From Streptomyces sp. SCUT-3 (GTDB lineage Bacteria; Actinomycetota; Actinomycetes; Streptomycetales; Streptomycetaceae), in contig NZ_CP046907.1 in NCBI RefSeq assembly GCF_014083985.1, positions 4,688,501-4,752,500 of the forward strand: a stretch of DNA of 64,000 nt, in the 5' to 3' direction. How positions within the stretch are numbered: position 1 is the first letter of the stretch; each line of letters starts with the position of its first letter. Under the pieces are notes generated by a model, which worked only from the letters and a program-made list of their open reading frames with translations, did not search any database and was not told the DNA's origin. Below, in pieces: positions 50,172-60,726 of the stretch. The position numbers were made by a program, and so were the translations under genes.

Positions 50172-52387
50172 GCGGGGAGCGCGAACGGCCGGGGGCCGGG
50201 AAGCCGCGCAAACGCCCCGGGACGGCGAAGCGTCCGGCGGCGCCGGGGCAGGACGGGACCGCCGGCCCGCGCCGCCCCGCGCCGAGGAAGGCCGCACCGA
50301 AGAAGGCCGTGCCCGAGAAGTCAGCGCCGAAGAAGGCCGCGCCGAAGAAAGCCGTACCGAAGAAGGCCGCGCCCGGGGGGACAGTGCCGAAGAAGACCGC
50401 GCCGAAGAGGCCGCAGGGCTCCGGGGAGCCGAAGAGGGCGAAGAAGGCGGCGGCCCCCGCCGCGGGAGCGCGCGCGGGCGCGTCCCGCGCGGGCGCGGGA
50501 GCGCCCCGCCGCGCGCCCGCGCGCCCGCGCGGCCCGGTGTCGCCCTCCGGCGCGCCGCTGCTCCGGCTCGCCGGCGCCCGGCCGAGGCTGCGGCTGGTCA
50601 GCGTCCTGCTGACCGTCGTCCTGCTGGTGTTCGTCGGCCGCCTGCTGCAGGTGCAGGCGGTCGACGCCTCCGCCTACGCCACCAAGGCCGCCGGGAACCG
50701 CTACATGACCGTGACGCTGAGCGCCGAGCGGGGCACGCTGACCGACCGCAACGGAGTGGCGCTGGCGACCACCGTCGACGCCTACGACATCATCGCCGAC
50801 CCCTCCATGTTCACCCCGGATCAGTCCAAGGTCCCCGATGCGCCGGCCCAGGCCGCCGAACTGCTGGCGCCGATCGTCGGGCAGGAGGAGGAGGCCGTCG
50901 CCCGCAAGCTGGCCGAACCGGACAGCCGCTACGTGGTCCTCGCCCGCAAGCAGACCCCCCAGGTGTGGAACCAGATCAAGGACCTCAAGGCGGCCCTGGC
51001 CGAGGAGGCCGCCCGCGACCGCAGGGGCGCGCCCGGCGTGCTGGCCGGGGTCTTCTCCGAGTCCACCAGCAAGCGCGTCTACCCCGCCGACGAGCTGGCC
51101 GCCGGGGTCATCGGCTTCGTCAACGCCGAGGACCGCGGGGGAGCGGGCCTGGAGGCCGCGCTGGACGGGCAGCTGGCCGGCAAGGAGGGGCTGCGCACCT
51201 ACACCCAGTCCGGCGGCCGGCTGGTCCCCACCGCGGGGGTGCGGGAGAAGCCCGCCGAGCCCGGCACCGACTTCGAGCTCACCCTCGACCGCGACATCCA
51301 GTGGGCCGCCGAGGACGCGATCGGCGAGCAGGTGGCCGAGTCCGGCGCCGACCGGGGCTACGTCATCGTCCAGGACACCTCCAGCGGGGAGATCCTCGCC
51401 ATGGCCAACGCCCCCGGCTACGACCCGGGGGACCTGACGCGGGCCGACCCGGCGGCGCTGAGCAACCGCGCCCTGGAGGACGCCTTCGAGCCGGGCAGCA
51501 CCAGCAAGCTGATGTCCATGGCCGCCGTCCTGGAGGAGGGGGTCGCGGCCCCGGACACCCACGTCACCGTCCCCGGCACCCTGCCGCGCGCCGACCGGGT
51601 CTTCCACGACGACGTGGACCACGGCACCTGGTACCTGACGCTCAACGGAGTCCTGGCCAAGTCCAGCAACATCGGCACGATCCTGGCCGTCGAGCAGCTG
51701 GGGAAGACCCGCAAGGAGACCAACCGGATCCTGCACCGGTACCTGACCGGGTTCGGGATCGGCCGGCCCACAGGCCTGGAGTTCCCCGGGGAGACCCCCG
51801 GGATCCTCGCCGCCCCCGGCAAGTGGGACGCCTCCCAGCAGTACACGATCCCGTTCGGCCAGGGCCTGTCGGTCAACGCCCTGCAGGCCACCTCGGTGTT
51901 CTCCACCATCGCCAACGGCGGGGTGCGGGTGCAGCCGAGCCTGGTGCGGGGCACCACCGGGCCGGACGGGCGGTACACCCCGGCCGGGGAGCCGAAGCGG
52001 ACCAGGGTGGTCAGCGAGAAGACGGCCCGGACGCTGTCGAGGATGCTCGAGTCGGTCGTCGGGGACGAGCAGGGCACCGGCGTCAAGGCCCAGATCGCGG
52101 GCTACCGGGTCGCGGGCAAGACCGGAACCGCCAACCGGGTGGACCCCGAGACCGGCCGCTACCGGGGCTACACGGCGTCCTTCATGGGCTTCGCCCCGGC
52201 CGACGACCCGAAGGTCACCGTCTCCTGCGTGATCCAGAACCCCACCAGGGGAAGCTACTTCGGCGGGCAGATCTGCGGACCGGTCTTCAAGGAGGTCATG
52301 GAGTTCGCGCTCAAGAGCCTGCACGCCCCTCCGTCGGGGGCCAACCCCCCCGCCCTGCCCGTCGAGTTCGACCCGGAGAAGCAGTGA
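50168..52387 (+). CDS. ftsI: Class B penicillin-binding protein FtsI (PBP3)
   Basis: 739 residues from GTG 50168. Residues ~1-125 are a cytoplasmic tail very rich in Lys, Ala and Pro with repeats APKKAAPKKAVPKKAAP; one membrane helix at ~140-160 (LVSVLLTVVLLVFVGRLL). The dimerisation domain follows, then the transpeptidase with EPGSTSK (active Ser444, Lys447), SSN (499-501) and KTGT (651-654). It cross-links septal peptidoglycan with FtsW. Typical FtsI tails are shorter; the long histone-like tail is notable. The stop overlaps the likely murE start. Confidence 0.95.
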   Translation: MSGERERPGAGKPRKRPGTAKRPAAPGQDGTAGPRRPAPRKAAPKKAVPEKSAPKKAAPKKAVPKKAAPGGTVPKKTAPKRPQGSGEPKRAKKAAAPAAGARAGASRAGAGAPRRAPARPRGPVSPSGAPLLRLAGARPRLRLVSVLLTVVLLVFVGRLLQVQAVDASAYATKAAGNRYMTVTLSAERGTLTDRNGVALATTVDAYDIIADPSMFTPDQSKVPDAPAQAAELLAPIVGQEEEAVARKLAEPDSRYVVLARKQTPQVWNQIKDLKAALAEEAARDRRGAPGVLAGVFSESTSKRVYPADELAAGVIGFVNAEDRGGAGLEAALDGQLAGKEGLRTYTQSGGRLVPTAGVREKPAEPGTDFELTLDRDIQWAAEDAIGEQVAESGADRGYVIVQDTSSGEILAMANAPGYDPGDLTRADPAALSNRALEDAFEPGSTSKLMSMAAVLEEGVAAPDTHVTVPGTLPRADRVFHDDVDHGTWYLTLNGVLAKSSNIGTILAVEQLGKTRKETNRILHRYLTGFGIGRPTGLEFPGETPGILAAPGKWDASQQYTIPFGQGLSVNALQATSVFSTIANGGVRVQPSLVRGTTGPDGRYTPAGEPKRTRVVSEKTARTLSRMLESVVGDEQGTGVKAQIAGYRVAGKTGTANRVDPETGRYRGYTASFMGFAPADDPKVTVSCVIQNPTRGSYFGGQICGPVFKEVMEFALKSLHAPPSGANPPALPVEFDPEKQ

Positions 52388-54084
52388 GAACGATCACAGA
52401 CGAGACGTCCGGGGACGACCCCCGCCGCCCCTTGTTTCGCCCCGGACGGGGAGCTGCGGGTACTCTCACGGCCGTGCCAAAAGCTGATCAGCCCACCTCC
52501 CGGCAGGACGCCCCCGCACGTCCCCCGGGCGCCCCGCGGCCGGACCGGGTCCGGCCCAAGCCGCTCGCGGAGCTGGCCCGCAGGCTCGGGACCCCCGTTC
52601 CCGCCGGGGCGGCCGACGACGCCGCGGCGACCGGGATCACCCACGACTCCCGCGCGGTCCGCCCCGGAGACGTCTACGCGGCCCTGCCCGGCGCCCGCTT
52701 CCACGGCGCGGACTTCGCCGTGCAGGCGGCCGGCAACGGGGCCGTGGCGGTCCTGACCGACAAGGCGGGCGCCGAGCGCGCCGCCGCGGCCGGACTGCCG
52801 GTCCTGGAGGTCGACGACCCCCGGGCCCGGACGGGCGAACTGGCCGCCTGGATCTACGACGGGCCGGGCGAGGACCTGCTGCAGATCGGGATCACCGGCA
52901 CCTCGGGCAAGACCACCACCGCCTACCTGGTGGACGGCGGCCTGCGCGCCGCCGCGCGCGCCGCGGCCGCCGACGGCGGCCCCGCCGCCCCGACCGGCCT
53001 GATCGGGACCGTGGAGTCCCGGATCGGCGACGAGCGGCTCAAGAGCGAGCGCACCACCCCCGAGGCCACCGACCTGCAGGCCCTGTTCGCGGTGATGCGC
53101 GAGCGCGGCGTCACCGCCGTCGCCATGGAGGTCTCCAGCCACGCCCTGGTGCTCGGCCGGGTCGACGGCGCGGTCTTCGACGTCGCCGTCTTCAACAACC
53201 TCAGCCCCGAACACCTTGACTTCCACCCGGACATGGAGGACTACTTCCGGGCGAAGGCGCAGCTGTTCACCCCGCGGCGCAGCCGGGCCGGCGTGGTCAA
53301 CCTCGACGACGAGTACGGACGCAGGCTCGTCGCCGACGCCGGGGTGCCGGTGACCACCTTCTCCGCGGAGGGCCACCCGGACGCCGACTGGCGGGCCGAG
53401 GACGTCGAACTGGGCCCGCTGGGCAGCACGTTCACCGTCGTGGGCCCGCAGGGCGCCAGGGTCCGCGCCGCGGCCCCGCTGCCGGGGCCGTTCAACGTCT
53501 CCAACGCCCTCGCCGCGATCACCGCCCTGGTGGTCGCCGGGGTCGACCTGCGCACGGCCGTCGAGGGCGTCGCGGAGGTGCCGGGCGTGCCCGGCCGCCT
53601 GGAGCGGGTCGACGCGGGCCAGGACTGGCTGGCCGTGGTCGACTACGCGCACAAGCCGGACGCGCTGGAGTCCGTGCTGCGCGCCGTCCGCAAGGTCACC
53701 GAGGGCCGGGTCCACCTGGTCGTCGGCTGCGGCGGCGACCGCGACGCGCACAAGCGCGGCCCCATGGGCGCCATCGCCGCCCGGCTCGCCGACACCGCGG
53801 TGCTCACCAGCGACAACCCCCGCTCGGAGGACCCGCTGGCGATCCTCGCGGCGATGCTCAACGGTGCCGCGGAGGTGCCGAGCCACGAACGGGGCGAGGT
53901 GCTGGTGGACGCCGACCGGGCCGCGGCGATCGCCGCGGCCGTCTCCCGGGCCCTGCCCGGGGACACCGTGCTCGTGGCCGGAAAGGGGCACGAGCAGGGA
54001 CAGGACCTCGCAGGGGTGATCCGCCCCTTCGACGACCGAGAGGTGCTGCGCGCGGCGATCGAAGCCTCCGCGCCCCGCAGCTGA
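52384..54084 (+). CDS. murE: UDP-MurNAc-L-Ala-D-Glu:diaminopimelate ligase MurE
   Basis: 566 residues from GTG 52384, which overlaps the ftsI stop (GTGA) and gives a VRTITDE... start similar to other Streptomyces MurE proteins; GTG 52474 (536 residues) is the alternative and has a leaderless-type -10. ATP site ITGTSGKTTT, UDP-MurNAc site SERTTPEATDLQ, carboxylated-lysine region, and DNPRSEDP, the signature for diaminopimelate rather than lysine. Streptomyces walls contain LL-diaminopimelate. It acts in the cytoplasm in precursor synthesis. Confidence 0.95.
   Translation: MRTITDETSGDDPRRPLFRPGRGAAGTLTAVPKADQPTSRQDAPARPPGAPRPDRVRPKPLAELARRLGTPVPAGAADDAAATGITHDSRAVRPGDVYAALPGARFHGADFAVQAAGNGAVAVLTDKAGAERAAAAGLPVLEVDDPRARTGELAAWIYDGPGEDLLQIGITGTSGKTTTAYLVDGGLRAAARAAAADGGPAAPTGLIGTVESRIGDERLKSERTTPEATDLQALFAVMRERGVTAVAMEVSSHALVLGRVDGAVFDVAVFNNLSPEHLDFHPDMEDYFRAKAQLFTPRRSRAGVVNLDDEYGRRLVADAGVPVTTFSAEGHPDADWRAEDVELGPLGSTFTVVGPQGARVRAAAPLPGPFNVSNALAAITALVVAGVDLRTAVEGVAEVPGVPGRLERVDAGQDWLAVVDYAHKPDALESVLRAVRKVTEGRVHLVVGCGGDRDAHKRGPMGAIAARLADTAVLTSDNPRSEDPLAILAAMLNGAAEVPSHERGEVLVDADRAAAIAAAVSRALPGDTVLVAGKGHEQGQDLAGVIRPFDDREVLRAAIEASAPRS
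52461..52474 (+). promoter_or_regulatory. Candidate -10 inside the 5' part of murE
   Basis: TACTCT at 52461-52466 is 7 bases before the in-frame GTG 52474 with no ribosome-binding site, the same layout as other leaderless starts in this window. Confidence 0.45.
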
Positions 54085-54166
54085 CGCCACATGACCAGGG
54101 ATGACTGAACGCAATGCGCGCACAAGCCCGGATCCGCCCGCCTGCCTCCACCGGCGGGGGTGAGCA

Positions 54167-55570
54167 GTGATCGCCCTCTCGCTCGGCGAGATCGCCGAGA
54201 TCACCGGAGGAACCCCGCACGACATGCCGGACCCGCGGGTGCAGGTCACCGGCCCCGTCGTCATCGACTCCCGGGAGGTGCGGCCGGGCAGCCTGTTCGT
54301 CGCCTTCGTCGGCGAGCGGGCGGACGGCCACGACTTCGCCGCCGGCGCCGTCGCGGCCGGTGCGGCGGGTGTCCTCGCCTCCCGCCCGGTCGGCGTCCCT
54401 GCGGTCGTAGTGGACGACGTGGTCGCCGCCCTGGGGGCGCTGGCCCGGCACGTCGTCGCCCGCCTGGGCACCCCGCTGGTGGCGCTCACCGGCTCCTCGG
54501 GCAAGACCAGCACCAAGGACCTGATCGCGCAGGTCCTGGAGCACCTGGGCCCCACGGTGTTCACGCCGGGCTCGCTCAACAACGAGATCGGCCTGCCGCT
54601 GACCGCCCTGCGCGCCGACGACTCCACCCGGCACCTGGTGCTGGAGATGGGCGCCCGCGGCAAGGGGCACATCCGCTACCTCACCGGCCTGACCCCGCCG
54701 CGCATCGGCGTGGTGCTCAACGTCGGCACCGCCCACGTCGGCGAGTTCGGCGGCCGCGACGCCATCGCCGAGGCCAAGGGCGAGCTGGTCGAGGCGCTGC
54801 CGGCCGACGGGCTGGCGGTGCTCAACGCCGACGACCCGCTGGTGCGGGCCATGGCGTCGCGCACGAAGGCCCGCACGGTGCTCTTCGGCGAGGCCGCGGA
54901 CGCCGAGGTGCGGGCTGAGGACGTGCACCTGGACGACCTCGGGCGTCCGGCGTTCACGCTTCGCACACCCACCGGGTGCGCCTCCGTGACCTTGCGGCTG
55001 TACGGTGAGCACCACGTGTCGAACGCGCTTGCCGCGGCCGCCGTCGCCCGTGAACTGGGCATGCCTGTCGACCGGATCGCCACCGCGCTCTCGGAGGCCG
55101 GCACGCTCTCCCGCTGGCGGATGGAGGTCACCGAGCGCGCGGACGGCGTCACGGTCGTCAACGACGCCTACAACGCGAACCCCGAGTCCGTGCGGGCGGC
55201 GCTGCGCGCGCTCGTCGCCATGGGCAGGGGCCGTCGCACGTGGGCGGTGCTCGGGGAGATGGCCGAGCTCGGCGGGGACTCCCTCGCCGAGCACGACGCG
55301 GTGGGACGGATGGCCGTCCGGCTCAACGTCAGCAAGCTCGTCGCAGTCGGCGGCCAGGCGGCCGCGTGGATGCGGGTGGGCGCCTATAACGAGGGTTCGT
55401 GGGGTGAGGAGTCGGTGCACGTGTCCGACGCGCAGGAGGCGATCGAGCTGTTGCGCACCGAAGTACGACCGGGGGACGTCGTGCTGGTGAAGGCATCCAG
55501 GGCCATAGGCCTGGAGAAGGTCGCGCAGGCGCTGCTCGCGGGCGCCGAGGGTGAGGCCGGCGCACGATGA
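54167..55570 (+). CDS. murF: UDP-MurNAc-tripeptide:D-Ala-D-Ala ligase MurF
   Basis: 467 residues from GTG 54167 (GGGGGTGAG upstream). N-terminal substrate domain [23 protein letters not shown] site [28 protein letters not shown]-terminal [20 protein letters not shown]. It adds D-Ala-D-Ala to complete the Park nucleotide. 82 bases separate it from murE; mraY overlaps its stop by ATGA. Confidence 0.96.
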   Translation: MIALSLGEIAEITGGTPHDMPDPRVQVTGPVVIDSREVRPGSLFVAFVGERADGHDFAAGAVAAGAAGVLASRPVGVPAVVVDDVVAALGALARHVVARLGTPLVALTGSSGKTSTKDLIAQVLEHLGPTVFTPGSLNNEIGLPLTALRADDSTRHLVLEMGARGKGHIRYLTGLTPPRIGVVLNVGTAHVGEFGGRDAIAEAKGELVEALPADGLAVLNADDPLVRAMASRTKARTVLFGEAADAEVRAEDVHLDDLGRPAFTLRTPTGCASVTLRLYGEHHVSNALAAAAVARELGMPVDRIATALSEAGTLSRWRMEVTERADGVTVVNDAYNANPESVRAALRALVAMGRGRRTWAVLGEMAELGGDSLAEHDAVGRMAVRLNVSKLVAVGGQAAAWMRVGAYNEGSWGEESVHVSDAQEAIELLRTEVRPGDVVLVKASRAIGLEKVAQALLAGAEGEAGAR

Positions 55571-56631
55571 GGCAGATCCTCTTCTCCGGCGTCATCGGCA
55601 TGTTCCTGTCCCTGATCGGGACGCCGCTGTACATCAGGCTGATGGTCCGCAAGGGCTACGGCCAGATGATCCGCGACGACGGCCCGCAGGGACACCACAG
55701 CAAGCGCGGCACCCCGACCATGGGCGGCGCCGTGTTCATCGTGGCGACGCTGGCCGCCTACGCGCTCACCAAGGTGATCACCTCCAGCGAGCCGACCATC
55801 TCCGGCCTGCTGGTGCTGTTCCTGATGGCGGGCATGGGCCTGGTCGGCTTCCTCGACGACTACATCAAGATCGCCAAGCAGCGCAGCCTGGGCCTGCGCG
55901 CCAAGGCGAAGATGGCCGGCCAGCTGATCGTCGGCGTCGCCTTCGCGGTCCTGTCGCTGCAGTTCGCCGACTCCCGCGGGCAGACCCCGGCGTCGACGAA
56001 GCTCTCCTTCGTCCAGGACTTCGGCTGGTCGATCGGCCCGGTGCTCTTCGTCGTCTGGGCGCTGTTCATGATCCTGGCGATGTCCAACGGCGTGAACCTC
56101 ACCGACGGCCTGGACGGCCTGGCCACCGGCGCCTCGGTGATGGTCTTCGCCGCCTACGTCGTGATCGGCGTGTGGCAGTACGGCCAGTCCTGCGCCAACA
56201 TCCTGACCGCGGGCGAGGCCTGCTACGAGGTCAGGGACCCGCTGGACCTGGCGATCGTCGCCTCCGCGCTGATGGGCGCCTGCTTCGGCTTCCTGTGGTG
56301 GAACACCTCGCCGGCGAAGATCTTCATGGGCGACACCGGCTCCCTGGCCCTGGGCGGCGCCCTGGCCGGCCTGGCCATCTGCAGCCGCACCGAGCTGCTG
56401 CTCGCCATCCTCGGCGGCCTGTTCGTCCTGATCACCCTCTCGGTGATCATCCAGGTGGGCTCCTTCCGCCTGACCGGCAAGCGCGTCTTCCGCATGGCCC
56501 CCCTCCAGCACCACTTCGAGCTCAAGGGCTGGTCGGAAGTGCTCATCGTGGTCCGCTTCTGGATCATCCAGGGCGTGTGCATGATGGTCGGCCTGGGCCT
56601 GTTCTACGGAGGCTGGGTGACCGGCAAGTGA
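55567..56631 (+). CDS. mraY: Phospho-MurNAc-pentapeptide translocase MraY
   Basis: 354 residues, ten membrane helices. [16 protein letters not shown] (loop A), [19 protein letters not shown] with the Asp pair, [17 protein letters not shown] with catalytic Asp, and [13 protein letters not shown] with the HHF motif. It transfers phospho-MurNAc-pentapeptide to undecaprenyl phosphate, forming lipid I. Overlaps both neighbours (ATGA, GTGA). Confidence 0.97.
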   Translation: MRQILFSGVIGMFLSLIGTPLYIRLMVRKGYGQMIRDDGPQGHHSKRGTPTMGGAVFIVATLAAYALTKVITSSEPTISGLLVLFLMAGMGLVGFLDDYIKIAKQRSLGLRAKAKMAGQLIVGVAFAVLSLQFADSRGQTPASTKLSFVQDFGWSIGPVLFVVWALFMILAMSNGVNLTDGLDGLATGASVMVFAAYVVIGVWQYGQSCANILTAGEACYEVRDPLDLAIVASALMGACFGFLWWNTSPAKIFMGDTGSLALGGALAGLAICSRTELLLAILGGLFVLITLSVIIQVGSFRLTGKRVFRMAPLQHHFELKGWSEVLIVVRFWIIQGVCMMVGLGLFYGGWVTGK

Positions 56632-58073
56632 CGTCCGAACCGTCCGGCCCCGAGACCTTCGAGGGGCTCCCGGTCACGGTGGCCGGCCTCGGCGTGAGCG
56701 GCGTCAGCGCCGCCCGCGCCCTGGCCGGCCTCGGCGCCGCCGTCACGGTCGTGGACGGCGGCGACGGCCCCGCGCAGCGCGAGGGCGCCGCGCGGCTGGA
56801 GGCGGAGGGCGTCACCGTCCGCCTCGGCGACGGCGACACCCTGCCCGCGGGGACGGCCCTGGTCGTCACCTCTCCCGGCTGGAGGCCGGACAGCCCGCTG
56901 TTCGCGGCGGCCGCGCGGGCCGGCGTGCCGGTGTGGGGCGACGTCGAACTCGCCTGGCGGCTGCGCGGCCCCGGCGCCGCCGACTGGCTGGCGATCACCG
57001 GCACCAACGGCAAGACCACCACGGTGCAGATGCTCGCGAGCATCCTCGCCGCGGCCGGGCTGCGCACCGCGGCCGTCGGCAACGTCGGCACCCCGGTGCT
57101 GGACGTGGTCCTGAGCGGCGAGAAGTACGACGTCCTGGCCGTGGAGCTGTCCAGCTACCAGCTCCACTGGGCGCCCAGTGTGCGCGCGCACTCCGCCGCG
57201 GTGCTCAACCTCGCCCCCGACCACCTCGACTGGCACGGCTCGATGGCCGCCTACGCCGCCGACAAGGGCCGGATCTACGAGGGCAACCGCGTGGCCTGCG
57301 TCTACAACACCGCGGACCCGGCCACCGAGGAACTGGTGCGGGCCGCCGACGTCGAGGAGGGCTGCCGGGCGGTCGGCTTCACCCTCGGCGCCCCCGGCCC
57401 CTCCGAACTCGGCGTCGTCGACGGCCTGCTGGTCGACCGGGCCTTCGTGGAGAACCGGCACAGCAGCGCCCAGGAGCTGGCCGAGGTCGCCGACGTCAAC
57501 CCGCCGGCCCCGCACAACGTCGCGAACGCGCTCGCCGCCGCGGCACTGGCCCGCGCGTGGGGGGTGCCCGCCCGCGCGGTCCGCGACGGCCTGCGGGCCT
57601 TCCGCCCCGACGCCCACCGCATCGCCCACGTGGCCACGGTGGACGAGGTGGCCTGGGTGGACGACTCCAAGGCCACCAACACCCACGCCGCGGCGGCCTC
57701 GCTGGCCGCCTACGAGAAGGTGGTGTGGATCGCCGGGGGCCTGGCCAAGGGAGCCGCCTTCGACGAGCTGGTGGCCGGGGCCGCCGGGCGCCTGCGGGCG
57801 GCCGTGCTGATCGGCGCCGACCGCGCGCTGGTCCGCGAGGCGCTGGCCCGACACGCCCCGCAGGTACCGGTGGTCGAGCTGGACCGCACCGACACTGGGG
57901 CCATGGCGGCCGCCGTCGGGGCCGCAAGGGAACTGGCCCGGCCGGGCGACACCGTCCTGCTGGCCCCGGCCTGCGCCTCGATGGACATGTTCGCGAACTA
58001 CAACCGCCGCGGCGAGGCGTTCGCCGAGGCCGTGCGGGCGCTGGCCGCGGACGGCCCCGGGCCGCAGGAGTAA
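56628..58073 (+). CDS. murD: UDP-MurNAc-L-Ala:D-Glu ligase MurD
   Basis: 481 residues from GTG 56628. [20 protein letters not shown] (UDP site), [12 protein letters not shown] (ATP site), [30 protein letters not shown] and [13 protein letters not shown]. It adds D-glutamate to UDP-MurNAc-L-Ala. In the cluster it precedes ftsW, whose start is 51 bases downstream with its own strong ribosome-binding site. Confidence 0.96.
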   Translation: MTSEPSGPETFEGLPVTVAGLGVSGVSAARALAGLGAAVTVVDGGDGPAQREGAARLEAEGVTVRLGDGDTLPAGTALVVTSPGWRPDSPLFAAAARAGVPVWGDVELAWRLRGPGAADWLAITGTNGKTTTVQMLASILAAAGLRTAAVGNVGTPVLDVVLSGEKYDVLAVELSSYQLHWAPSVRAHSAAVLNLAPDHLDWHGSMAAYAADKGRIYEGNRVACVYNTADPATEELVRAADVEEGCRAVGFTLGAPGPSELGVVDGLLVDRAFVENRHSSAQELAEVADVNPPAPHNVANALAAAALARAWGVPARAVRDGLRAFRPDAHRIAHVATVDEVAWVDDSKATNTHAAAASLAAYEKVVWIAGGLAKGAAFDELVAGAAGRLRAAVLIGADRALVREALARHAPQVPVVELDRTDTGAMAAAVGAARELARPGDTVLLAPACASMDMFANYNRRGEAFAEAVRALAADGPGPQE

Positions 58074-58123
58074 GGGCGGGATCCCCGACACCGGGAGGTC
58101 CCCGGTGCACCACAGGAGGGGAC

Positions 58124-59455
58124 ATGAGCGCGCAGCAACGGACAGCGGGCCCGGGACGGAGGCCGACCGTCCCGGGCCCGCCGGCCCCGTCCCTGCGGCC
58201 GGCGGGGGGCCGCGGGCCCCTGGGCGGGGCCCGGGCCGCCCTGGAGCGGCTCAGGCGCGCCTGGGACCGTCCGCTGACCGCGTACTACCTGATCCTGGGC
58301 GGCGGCCTGCTGCTGACCGTCCTCGGCCTGGTCATGGTCTTCTCCTCCTCCCAGATCACGGCGCTGGCCCAGGGGCTGCCCTCGACCTACTACTTCCGCA
58401 AGCAGCTGCTGGCGGTGGCCATCGGCGGGGCGCTGATGCTGGTGGCCTCCCGGCTGTCCGTGCGGCGGCTGCGCGCGCTGGCCCGTCCGCTGCTGGTGGC
58501 CTCCGTGGTGCTGATGGCCCTGGTGCAGGTGCCCGGCGTCGGGATGGAGATCAAGGGCAACCGCAACTGGCTCTCCCTGGGCGGGCCGTTCCAGCTGCAG
58601 CCCAGCGAGTTCGGCAAGCTGGCCCTGGTGCTGTGGGGGGCGGACGTGCTGGCCCGCATGGTCGAGCGCGGGACGCTCGACCGGTGGAAGCACCTGCTGG
58701 TCCCGCTGGTGCCCGTGGCCCTGCTGCTGCTGGGGCTGATCATGCTCGGCGGCGACATGGGCACCGCGATGATCCTGGTGGCGGTCCTGTTCGGCCTGCT
58801 GTGGCTGGCCGGCGCCCCCACCAGGCTGTTCGCCGGGACGCTGGCGGTCGCCGGCCTGATGACGGCGCTGCTGATCGCCACCAGCCCGAACCGGATGTCG
58901 CGCCTGGAGTGCCTGGGCGCCACGGACCCGGGGAGGAACGACCAGTGCTGGCAGGCGCTGCACGGGATCTACGCCCTGGCCTCGGGCGGGTGGTTCGGGT
59001 CCGGACTCGGCGCGAGCGTCGAGAAATGGGGTGAACTGCCCGAAGCCCACACCGACTTCATCTTCGCCATCACCGGGGAGGAACTGGGGCTGGCGGGGAC
59101 GCTGTCGGTCCTCGCCCTCTTCGCGGCTCTAGGCTATGCGGGTATCCGCGTGGCCGGACGCACGGAGGATCCCTTCGTCAGGTTCGCCGCGGGAGGTGTG
59201 ACAACCTGGATCACGGCCCAGTTCGTGATCAACATCGGTGCGGTGCTCGGCCTGCTGCCGATCGCCGGCGTCCCCCTCCCGCTGTTCTCCTACGGGGGCT
59301 CCGCCCTGCTTCCGACCATGTTCGCGGTCGGCATGCTGATCTCCTTCGCACGGAGCGGGCCGGGCGCACGGGCGGCCCTGGCCGCACGCGGACCTGGGGT
59401 GATGACTAGGACCATGAGACGGATCGCCGGACGGCGGCCGTCGGGGAAGCGGTGA
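58124..59455 (+). CDS. ftsW: Septal peptidoglycan polymerase FtsW (SEDS)
   Basis: 443 residues from ATG 58124 (AGGAGGGG upstream). After a basic Pro-rich head there are ten membrane helices. NRNWLSLGGPFQLQPSEFGK contains the SEDS signature, and GLGASVEKWGELPEAHTDFI the large-loop region with the catalytic Asp-containing part; SYGGSALL is near the end. It polymerises lipid II at the septum with FtsI. A basic tail ends it. Confidence 0.96.
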   Translation: MSAQQRTAGPGRRPTVPGPPAPSLRPAGGRGPLGGARAALERLRRAWDRPLTAYYLILGGGLLLTVLGLVMVFSSSQITALAQGLPSTYYFRKQLLAVAIGGALMLVASRLSVRRLRALARPLLVASVVLMALVQVPGVGMEIKGNRNWLSLGGPFQLQPSEFGKLALVLWGADVLARMVERGTLDRWKHLLVPLVPVALLLLGLIMLGGDMGTAMILVAVLFGLLWLAGAPTRLFAGTLAVAGLMTALLIATSPNRMSRLECLGATDPGRNDQCWQALHGIYALASGGWFGSGLGASVEKWGELPEAHTDFIFAITGEELGLAGTLSVLALFAALGYAGIRVAGRTEDPFVRFAAGGVTTWITAQFVINIGAVLGLLPIAGVPLPLFSYGGSALLPTMFAVGMLISFARSGPGARAALAARGPGVMTRTMRRIAGRRPSGKR

Positions 59456-59461
59456 ATTTCG

Positions 59462-60556
59462 GTGCATGTCGTTCTCGCCGGCGGAGGAACCGCCGGTCAC
59501 ATCGAGCCGGCGCTCGCCCTCGCGGACGCCCTGCGCAGGCAGGACCCGACCGTGGGGATCACGGCGCTCGGCACGGAGCGTGGACTCGAGACGAGGCTCG
59601 TCCCGGAGCGCGGCTACGAACTGGCGCTCATTCCCGCCGTCCCGCTGCCCCGCAAGCCCACGCCGGAACTGATGACCGTTCCCGGCCGGCTGCGCGGCAC
59701 CATCAAGGCGGCCGAGCAGATCCTGGAGCGCACCGGGGCGGACGCGGTCGTCGGCTTCGGCGGCTACGTCGCCCTGCCCGGCTACCTGGCCGCCAAGCGG
59801 CTCGGGGTGCCGATCGTCGTCCACGAGGCCAACGCCCGCCCGGGCCTGGCCAACAAGATCGGCTCGCGCTACACCGAGTACGTGGCGGTGAGCACCCCCG
59901 ACAGCAAGCTGCGCCACGCCCGCTACGTCGGCATCCCGCTGCGCCGCTCCATCGCCACCCTCGACCGCGCCGCGATGCGCGCCGAGGCCCGGGCGGCCTT
60001 CGGGCTCGACCCGAACCTGCCGACGCTGCTGGTCTCCGGCGGCTCCCAGGGCGCGCGCCGGCTCAACGAGACCGTCCAGGCGCTCGCCCCGCGGCTGCAG
60101 CGCTCCGGCGTGCAGATCCTCCACGCGGTGGGCCCGAAGAACGAACTGCCGCAGGTGGACAACATGCCCGGCATGCCGCCCTACCTGCCGGTGCCCTACC
60201 TGGACCGGATGGACCTCGCCTACGCGGCCGCCGACATGATGCTGTGCCGGGCCGGCGCCATGACGGTCGCCGAGCTGTCGGCCGTGGGGCTCCCCGCCGC
60301 CTACGTCCCCCTGCCGATCGGCAACGGCGAGCAGCGGCTCAACGCCCAGCCGCTGGTCAAGGCGGGCGGCGGCCTGCTGGTCGACGACGCCGAGCTGTCC
60401 GCGGACTGGGTGCTGGAGAACGTGCTGCCGGTGCTGACGGACCCGCACCGGCTCCACACCATGGCCCGCGCCGCGGCCGAGTTCGGCCGTCCGCACGCCG
60501 ACGAGCTGCTCGTCGGCATGGTCCACGAGGCGATCGCGGCCCGGAAGGGGCGCTGA
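59462..60556 (+). CDS. murG: UDP-GlcNAc:lipid I N-acetylglucosaminyltransferase MurG
   Basis: 364 residues from GTG 59462, 6 bases after ftsW. GT28 motifs: [66 protein letters not shown], and [24 protein letters not shown] with GNGEQRLNA. It makes lipid II on the inner face. murC is not downstream, unlike in E. coli; murC lies elsewhere in Streptomyces. Confidence 0.97.
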   Translation: MHVVLAGGGTAGHIEPALALADALRRQDPTVGITALGTERGLETRLVPERGYELALIPAVPLPRKPTPELMTVPGRLRGTIKAAEQILERTGADAVVGFGGYVALPGYLAAKRLGVPIVVHEANARPGLANKIGSRYTEYVAVSTPDSKLRHARYVGIPLRRSIATLDRAAMRAEARAAFGLDPNLPTLLVSGGSQGARRLNETVQALAPRLQRSGVQILHAVGPKNELPQVDNMPGMPPYLPVPYLDRMDLAYAAADMMLCRAGAMTVAELSAVGLPAAYVPLPIGNGEQRLNAQPLVKAGGGLLVDDAELSADWVLENVLPVLTDPHRLHTMARAAAEFGRPHADELLVGMVHEAIAARKGR

Positions 60557-60726
60557 GCACCGCCCGGCGGTCCGCGGCCGGCCCTCCTCCCGCACTGCGG
60601 CGAGGGGGGCCGGCCGCTTCGCTCCGGGGCGGCCCCCGTGGCGCGCGGCCGCAGCTGGCCGCAGCTGGCAGGATCGGCCGGGCGGGCCGCTGGGGGGACG
60701 GGACGACGACATCAGGAGGGACCGGC

